Origin: Halomonas halophila
GTDB taxonomy: Bacteria > Pseudomonadota > Gammaproteobacteria > Pseudomonadales > Halomonadaceae
Assembly (NCBI GenBank): GCA_002433675.1
Contig: DJIP01000178.1
Location: forward strand, 1,772 to 8,653
Reading direction: 5' to 3'
DNA length: 6,882 nucleotides
Shown: positions 3,901 through 6,882 of the stretch, one piece after another
Layout of the letters: each line of letters starts with the position of its first letter
Numbering within the stretch: position 1 is the first letter of the stretch
Notes under the pieces: model-generated
The model's database searches: none
Told to the model about the DNA's origin: nothing
The model's input: the letters and a program-made list of their open reading frames with translations, nothing else
Position numbers and translations under genes: made by a program

Positions 3901-6882
3901 ACCATCGACAGTCTGAATGACCTCAGCGCAGAAGGGTTGATCCTGGCCTCCGGGGCTGGCGTGGCCCAGGGCAACACCTTGACCTACCGGCGTGTGGCGT
4001 CCTACGCCAGCGACCAGGTGATCAGGCTGTCCCAGGCAGAGCGTGACGCCTATCGTCAGCGTTTCGCCGACCAGGGTCTCGACGACGCCCAGATCGAGGC
4101 TCGCCTCACGGGCATCGAGTCCGATCGCACCGATATCTACCACGAGCTGCATGACGTCTACGGCGGAGCGACCGAGTTCCAGGACGCAAGCTACAGGGTG
4201 ACCCTGAGCGCGGCAGAGAAGGAGCAGGTCCGCGGCAGCATCAAGGTGTGGACCGAGCAGGAGCTGCTGTCGCTGATCGGCGCGGGCCTGTTGCAGGAAA
4301 CTACCGATACCCGTACCGAGATCCAGGAACCCAACGTGATCGCTGGCGGTGATATCACCCTGATCGCCGGCGACAGTGTCGGTGTGGCCCGCGGACGCGA
4401 GCTGCTCGACATGTCGGGTGGGCTGACCGGGCTCTCCGACGAGCAGCGGGTACTGCTGTCCGCCGCCGAACGGGCCGATGTCACCTACCTCAAGCAGGCG
4501 CCACATAGCGCCGTGGTGGACTTCCTTGATATCCAGCGCGACCAGGGCGTGACCACGGTCAAGCTGGTGCGTACCGACGGGCAGAGCTGGGATACCAGCG
4601 TGTTCAAGGTGGGCGAGGCCATCGATCTTGCCGGCAAGTCGCTCAATGTGACCGAGAATGGACGCTACTACACCGTGACCGCGATAAGCGGCGGCACGCT
4701 GGAGCTGTCCACCGCGCTGGAGGTGGTCGGCGAGCTTGGTGCCCAGGTGGAGCTGGCAACGGTGTTGCTGGACCCCCAGACCCAGGTCAGTAGCGGTGAG
4801 CAGTTGATTCGCTACATCTCGATCAACCTGATCGATGACTTCGCCATCGAAAACGCAGGCGATACCTTTATCACCGCCGCCAACTCGGCCTACGTGGTGT
4901 CGGAGACCGATATTCGCCTGGCCAAGCTGGTGGCCGGACAGGACGCCAGGGTCAAGGTGTCCGGATCGATCCTGGCGGCCACGTCCTCCGGTGCCGACCT
5001 GGTCATACGCACCTCGGATCTGGTGCTGGAAGCGGCCAGCGGGCAGATCGGTTCCGGCGCCAGCGCACCGCTCAAGCTGGCCCTGACCGATGCCGCTACC
5101 CTGACCGCACGCGCTCAGGGCGATATCTCGCTGCACGAGATCGAGGGGGATCTGGCGATCTCGACCCTGTTCACCGAGCGCGGTGATCTGTGGCTGAAGG
5201 CCGCGGGAAGCATCATCGACGGGCTGAACCACGACCTGCTCAAGGTGCTGGCCAACAATATCACCCTGATCGCCGGCGACAGCGTGGGCCAGGCGACCAA
5301 CGCCATCGAGCTGGCCACGCGCGGCGATGGTGTCGTCACCGTCGATGCCGGTGAAGACGTCTATCTGGCGGCGGTGGATGGCAATCTCAGGGTCGGCCAT
5401 ATCAAGGGAGGAGAGCGGGTCGAACTCAGCGCGCTCAACTCCATCATCGCGACCCATGCCGATGAATTCCGCGGCGACATCGAGGCGAAAACGCTGCAGC
5501 TCGAGACCGGCTTCGGCGGAGTCGGCGCCGCCGATCGCCTGCTGGCGCTGGTCACCGATGACACCGCGGGGCGGGTCGATATCGATAGCGCCGATTCCGT
5601 GTTCGTGCGCGAGGTGAAGGGTGATCTGCGGCTGGGAACCGTGCAGGCGGGGCCGGTGGGTTCCACCGATGCACTGGCGTTCGTGTTCTCGCAGGGCGCC
5701 ATCTACAGTGCCCTGGGCGCAAACGAGACGTTCAACCTGTTGACCGCCGGGGTACGTCTGATCGCGGTCAAGGACGTGGGTACCAAGAGCAAGGTGCTGA
5801 CCTCTCGGATCGGTACCCTGGAAGGCCAGTCCCGCGACGGCAAGGTCTACCTCAACAACACCGGACATCTGACCATCCATGGTCTGGGCCTGACGGCCAC
5901 CGGCGATATCGAGATCACCGCCAACAGTCCGATCACGGTGACCGAGGATATCGTTTCGGCCGATGGCGATATCGTGCTGACGGCCAGGGAAAACACCTCC
6001 GACGCCAATGACAACGAAGACTACCTGCACATCGAGGCAGGGGTGACGCTGGATGCCGGTCGCGACATCCTGATGACCGCGAGCGACGATCTGCTGTTCA
6101 AGGCCAACGACATCATCGTGAAGGCCGCGCGCCATGTGGTGATGAAGGTCGACACGCCAGATGAAGACCAGCCCGCCTTCCGGGACACGCCGGAGGCCAA
6201 GGTCGAATTGCGCGGCGATTGGACGGTTGCCGGTGATATCACTCTGGAAGGGGGTGACAAGCGTCAGACGGTAATGATCGCCGCAGGTGCAAACCTGAAG
6301 GCCGACAACATGAGTGTGATGCTGGGTGCCGGCAATGATGCGCTGACCCAGCAGGGTAGCCTGGACATCGACCAGCAACTCAACATTGCCGGCGGCGATG
6401 GTGACAATCACGTCATTGTCGAGGGCGACGTCAAGGCGGCGAGCCTGAGAATCGACGGCAACGCAGGCGTCGACACCGTCACCTTTAACGGCACCCATCA
6501 GGCAGGCTCGCTGAGTCTGTCGCTGGGCGCCGGGAATAACGTGCTGAGCGTAAGCGACACACTCACCGTCACCAATGCCTTCGATGTCGAAACCACGGGT
6601 GGTGATGACAGCATCACCTTAGATGGCAGCATCCAGACCGGATCGCTCGCCATCGTCATGGGCGATGGCGCCAATACCCTGGACGTGACTGAAGACCTGA
6701 CCGTCGATGGTCTGGCCGAAGTCACCTCCGGTACGGGTACCGATACCGTCACCTTCAACGGCACCCACCAGGCGGGAGCGCTGAGCCTGGCGCTGGGCGC
6801 CGGTGATAACGTGCTGAGCGTCAACAACTCGCTGGGCGTGACCGACGCCTTCGATGTGACGACCGAAGAGGGTGATGACCGC
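1..6882 (+). CDS. Giant filamentous adhesin-like beta-solenoid protein, internal fragment (both ends outside window)
   Basis: Frame 1 runs through the entire window without a stop, giving 2,294 residues with neither terminus. The translation is a near-continuous series of short beta strands with Gly/Asp/Asn turns, such as GDITLIAGDSVG, GDLWLKAAGSIID and GDIEITANSPITV. This is typical of right-handed beta-helix surface proteins. I found no cysteine, acidic residues clearly outnumber basic ones, and there is no enzyme signature, all of which fit an exported structural protein. Helical and aromatic-rich segments interrupt the solenoid, and a tandem repeat array begins near 6271. From memory it resembles the leukotoxin LktA-family filamentous adhesins and other giant beta-strand-repeat proteins. 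The likely role is adhesion or biofilm structure at the cell surface; this is inferred. The secretion route cannot be decided, because no signal peptide, TPS domain, type I C-terminal signal or anchor is in view. The coding frame is very secure; the family is moderately so. Confidence 0.93.
907..1281 (+). other. Predicted helical hairpins inserted in the solenoid
   Basis: From about 916 to 1065 the protein becomes Gln/Glu/Leu/Ala-rich with heptad-like Leu/Ile/Ala spacing (QQDIADLNSRINALAEALN, then TPAERTQKEAEMAALEDQLA). The two stretches are joined by a Ser/Thr/Pro linker, STSLTP, which suggests an antiparallel helical hairpin. A beta-like stretch follows (NYIVAEAGHDDIGFAVSVTP). A second helical pair comes at 1147-1281 (VDELQRIREAYNVYRNSG and LVDFYQGEIARIEQALVDEG). 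These segments lack the Gly/Asp turns seen elsewhere. They probably project sideways from the shaft, where they could mediate oligomer or ligand contact. The secondary structure is judged by eye from residue pattern; the function is inference. Confidence 0.6.
1282..2460 (+). other. Beta-solenoid region 2 with FNPGG motif
   Basis: Strand-turn pattern resumes with VYVYADDLSGSG (1360-1395), followed by DASITILNKAPSRMVLGDIEIP. A short charged, probably helical piece lies at about 1645-1725 (DENDANQKKIRDALMGALGY). Further strands follow (SISVENEMRAESILLSSPGELTIKG), ending in SQFNPGGN at 1900-1923. This Phe-x-Pro-x-Gly motif reminds me of the FxxPxG feature associated with LktA-type filamentous adhesins, though the spacing differs by one residue. 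Downstream, SIVIDAEYVNLNGYIRAGVD and GKLDITGHIANTGNGRLEVLGG are classic beta-helix coils. The stretch ends with INITNNTSYTLAVGDLDVS (2338-2394). Structural role only; no catalytic residues are recognisable. Confidence 0.6.
2461..2868 (+). other. Tyr/Trp-rich, probably globular insertion
   Basis: Composition changes sharply here. In the 120 residues at 2461-2820 I count 12 Tyr and 5 Trp, against sparse aromatics in the flanking solenoid. Typical pieces are TEYRYDFADPDKTYTYTPDS, RRYAQTASSAWAGIDALA, LSYFYTSSESGYQYNKSE, and DKWSTSTWYGKKTHYAKF. Basic residues are also more frequent than in the rest of the protein. Solenoid strands return at VDISFFGQATGSINIDSVGDVVVLGD (from about 2881). I read it as a folded side domain; aromatic-rich patches in adhesins often contact glycans or proteins, but no named domain is recognised. 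Confidence 0.5.
2869..3528 (+). other. Beta-solenoid region 3 with IGxxxxPL and GDL coils
   Basis: Regular coils return: SINIDSVGDVVVLGDLANY, VRVSGASVVLRAADGIGDGS (from about 3037), then LSLAAGNAIGSLAAPLTL at 3313-3366. The coil GDIAIDQLSGDLGIERVES followed by GDVWVRAAGDLLD occupies 3406-3507. The Leu-x-Leu-x-Ala...Ile-Gly...Pro-Leu pattern and the GDL coil both recur later, near 5020 and 5119, showing that this is a repeated structural module rather than unique sequence. The stretch ends at a charged linker (RNDAATVDER) leading to a helical insertion. Confidence 0.65.
3406..3507 (+). repeat. GDL solenoid coil, copy a (34 residues)
   Basis: This 34-residue coil begins GDIAIDQLSG and ends GDVWVRAAGDLLD. 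It aligns without gaps to the 34-residue stretch at 5119-5220, with about 14 identical positions including both GD pairs, the Trp, the AAG and the final Asp. The two copies are about 1.7 kb apart and diverged, which implies an old internal duplication of a structural coil. A looser relative starts at 5353 (EDVYLAAVDGNLRVG). Confidence 0.6.
3529..3717 (+). other. Helical insertion after the first GDL module
   Basis: DERTVEQLRDGVWSQLNLVG and AAEQKIQDAQDDLATRKTQE are Gln/Glu/Asp/Lys-rich with helical periodicity and no Gly/Asp turns. They are followed by aromatic YNTYWNYRQ and DDWIGGLADG. The segment follows directly on the GDVWVRAAGDLLD coil, at the position where the paralogous coil near 5182 continues as solenoid instead. 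It therefore looks like an insertion at a solenoid turn. Helix assignment is from pattern only; function unknown. Confidence 0.5.
3718..4014 (+). other. Short beta-rich stretch between helical regions
   Basis: This stretch returns to strand-and-turn sequence between two helical regions: SYSVLGVDSGAILLGLVRQI, GTLEVRDELRLSAPDIAAGD, a charged aromatic piece HRFYRADGSYFTIDSL, then GLILASGAGVAQGNTLTYRR. The pattern is less regular than in the longer solenoid regions, and I found no close copy elsewhere in the window. It most likely continues the shaft across the insertions. No motif with a known function is visible. Confidence 0.4.
4015..4500 (+). other. Helix-rich region with three LSxAE[RK] motifs
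   Basis: The motif LS-[QA]-AE-[RK] occurs three times: LSQAERDAY from 4027, LSAAEKEQV from 4204 and LSAAERADV from 4456. The first begins a long charged stretch (DAQIEARLTGIESDRTDIYH) that ends in HDVYGG. The second leads to WTEQELLSLIGAGLL. The third leads to DVTYLKQAPHS. Between the second and third is a short solenoid coil, DITLIAGDSVG (4351-4383). The arrangement suggests a duplicated helical unit of unequal length interleaved with solenoid coils. I recall comparable helical blocks in LktA-type adhesins, but cannot verify that here. No enzymatic motif is visible. Confidence 0.5.
4352..4376 (+). repeat. ITLIAGDS coil repeat, copy 1 (25 bases identical)
   Basis: This encodes part of DITLIAGDSVG. 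The same 25 bases recur exactly at 5258-5282, where they encode part of NITLIAGDSVG. The downstream residues differ (VARGREL here, QATNAIEL there). Identity at the DNA level beyond what the protein requires suggests fairly recent duplication or gene conversion between coils, although the shared codons are also the preferred ones in this gene. Confidence 0.6.
4549..4725 (+). other. Compact beta module of GxSW...VGxxI...YTVxxI...LxLS type
   Basis: The residues read V-K-L-V-R-T-D-G-Q-S-W, then F-K-V-G-E-A-I-D-L, then N-G-R-Y-Y-T-V-T-A-I and G-T-L-E-L-S-T-A-L. This order (a strand ending in G-x-SW, a hydrophobic VGxxI strand, a short G/N turn, YTVxxI, then LxLS) is a pattern I recall from small beta domains repeated in large bacterial adhesins. 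The copy here is single. It sits between the helix-rich region and the long downstream solenoid, and could act as a rigid spacer or a side domain. The assignment is by pattern memory only. Confidence 0.45.
5119..5220 (+). repeat. GDL solenoid coil, copy b (34 residues)
   Basis: GDISLHEIEGDLAIS followed by GDLWLKAAGSIID is the gap-free partner of the coil at 3406-3507. Here the chain continues as solenoid into NITLIAGDSVG, whereas copy a runs into a helical insertion. Related, less exact coils follow at about 5353-5451 and from 5593. Confidence 0.6.
5258..5282 (+). repeat. ITLIAGDS coil repeat, copy 2 (25 bases identical)
   Basis: Exact partner of 4352-4376. It lies just downstream of the second GDL coil and immediately upstream of the charged strand NAIELATRGDG. 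Confidence 0.6.
6271..6882 (+). repeat. Nested acidic tandem repeat array (22-23 residue coil in 45- and 90-residue units), continuing past the window
   Basis: By eye I divide the array into nine coils of 21-24 residues beginning at 6271, 6343, 6412, 6478, 6541, 6613, 6679, 6748 and 6811. Each has a strand of VTFNG/ITLDG/LDVTED type, a central GSLSL/GLAEV strand, and a Gly/Asp/Asn turn (LGAGNN, GDGANT, TGGDDS, GTGTDT). Coils pair into 45-residue units. The 90-residue higher repeat is clear at 6478 and 6748, where VTFNGTHQAG recurs exactly 270 bases apart. The two 45-residue units starting there share 33 residues. The turns resemble degenerate RTX calcium-binding turns (GxGxDxL) without the 9-residue spacing. 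From 6478 to the end I count 20 acidic residues, one Arg and no Lys. It is probably a stalk of beta-solenoid coils, possibly stabilised by calcium. Confidence 0.85.

Larger units (their letters stand above)
4726..6270 (+). other. Long beta-solenoid region 4 with repeated coil modules
   Basis: This is the longest regular solenoid in view. It contains LVLEAASGQIGSGASAPLKL (5020-5079), a GDL coil GDISLHEIEG...GDLWLKAAGSIID (5119-5220), NITLIAGDSVG (5257-5289), EDVYLAAVDGNLRVGHI (from 5353), LQLETGFGGVGAADRLLAL (from 5494) and DSVFVREVKGDLRLGTVQAG (from 5593). From 5839 to 6099 the order VYLNNTGHLTIHG, ATGDIEITANSPITV, DGDIVLTA, LHIEAGVTLDAGRDI matches a coil series I recall in many giant marine beta-strand-repeat proteins. 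The stretch ends in WTVAGDITLEGGD just before the tandem array. It is most likely the adhesin shaft. Confidence 0.65.

Noticed and set aside
3380..3916. Plus-strand open frame of 178 codons in another frame
   Set aside because: It overlaps the giant frame completely and gives low-complexity Ser/Arg/Pro/Ala-rich protein typical of out-of-frame GC-rich DNA.
3568..6498. Antisense open frame of 976 codons on the minus strand
   Set aside because: It is exactly in register with the sense frame and bounded by rare TCA/TTA codons of the sense gene. Its translation is His/Gln/Val/Gly-rich without domains, whereas the sense strand shows clear beta-solenoid repeats.
6498..6827. Minus-strand open frame with repeated Ser/Val/Leu motifs
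   Set aside because: The repetition is the mirror of the sense tandem array, and no independent coding signal is seen.
6271..6882. Canonical RTX nonapeptide array
   Set aside because: The GGxGxDxUx nine-residue period is absent; similar turns occur only once per 22-45 residues.
6478..6882. CRISPR-like direct repeats
   Set aside because: The 270-base spacing, diverged copies and intact reading frame show a coding tandem repeat, not short repeats with spacers.
1..6882. Internal promoter, ribosome binding site or terminator
   Set aside because: The frame is continuous and no AT-rich gap or hairpin with a T-run was noticed; GGAGG-like strings such as the one near 5408 fall within coding sequence with no start of a new convincing gene.

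Overview
The whole 6,882-base window lies inside one protein-coding gene on the + strand. Reading frame 1 is open from base 1 to base 6882 (2,294 codons, no in-frame stop), so the start codon, ribosome binding site, promoter, stop codon and terminator are all outside the window. There are no intergenic stretches, RNA genes, insertion sequences or CRISPR arrays. The DNA is GC-rich with strong codon bias (very few TTA, CTA or TCA codons). The protein is acidic and my hand translation found no cysteine. Together these suggest a high-GC proteobacterium, plausibly a marine or halophilic gammaproteobacterium of the Halomonas type; that placement is inference, not something read directly.

The product is a fragment of a giant surface or secreted filamentous adhesin. 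Most of it is short beta-strand motifs separated by Gly/Asp/Asn turns (GDI, SGDL, AGDSVG, ANSPITV, GRDI), as expected for a right-handed beta-solenoid. The style resembles what I recall of the 'leukotoxin LktA family filamentous adhesin' group and related giant beta-strand-repeat proteins; this is from memory and untested.

Layout in order: a beta-solenoid (1-906); two predicted helical hairpins (about 907-1281); more solenoid with an FNPGG motif (1282-2460); a Tyr/Trp-rich, probably globular stretch (about 2461-2868); solenoid with IGxxxxPL and GDL-type repeats (2869-3528); a helical insertion (3529-3717); a short beta stretch (3718-4014); a helix-rich region with three LSxAE[RK] motifs (4015-4500); a compact beta module of GSW/VGxxI type (4549-4725); a long solenoid with recognisable module copies (4726-6270); and a highly acidic tandem repeat array (6271-6882) that is still running at the window edge. 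The array has a coil of about 22-23 residues, nested in 45- and 90-residue repeats, with degenerate RTX-like GxG[ND][ND] turns.

The most interesting points are the nested acidic array, the helical and globular insertions in the solenoid, and the scattered paralogous modules. The window cannot show how the protein is exported (type I or two-partner secretion), because both termini are missing.
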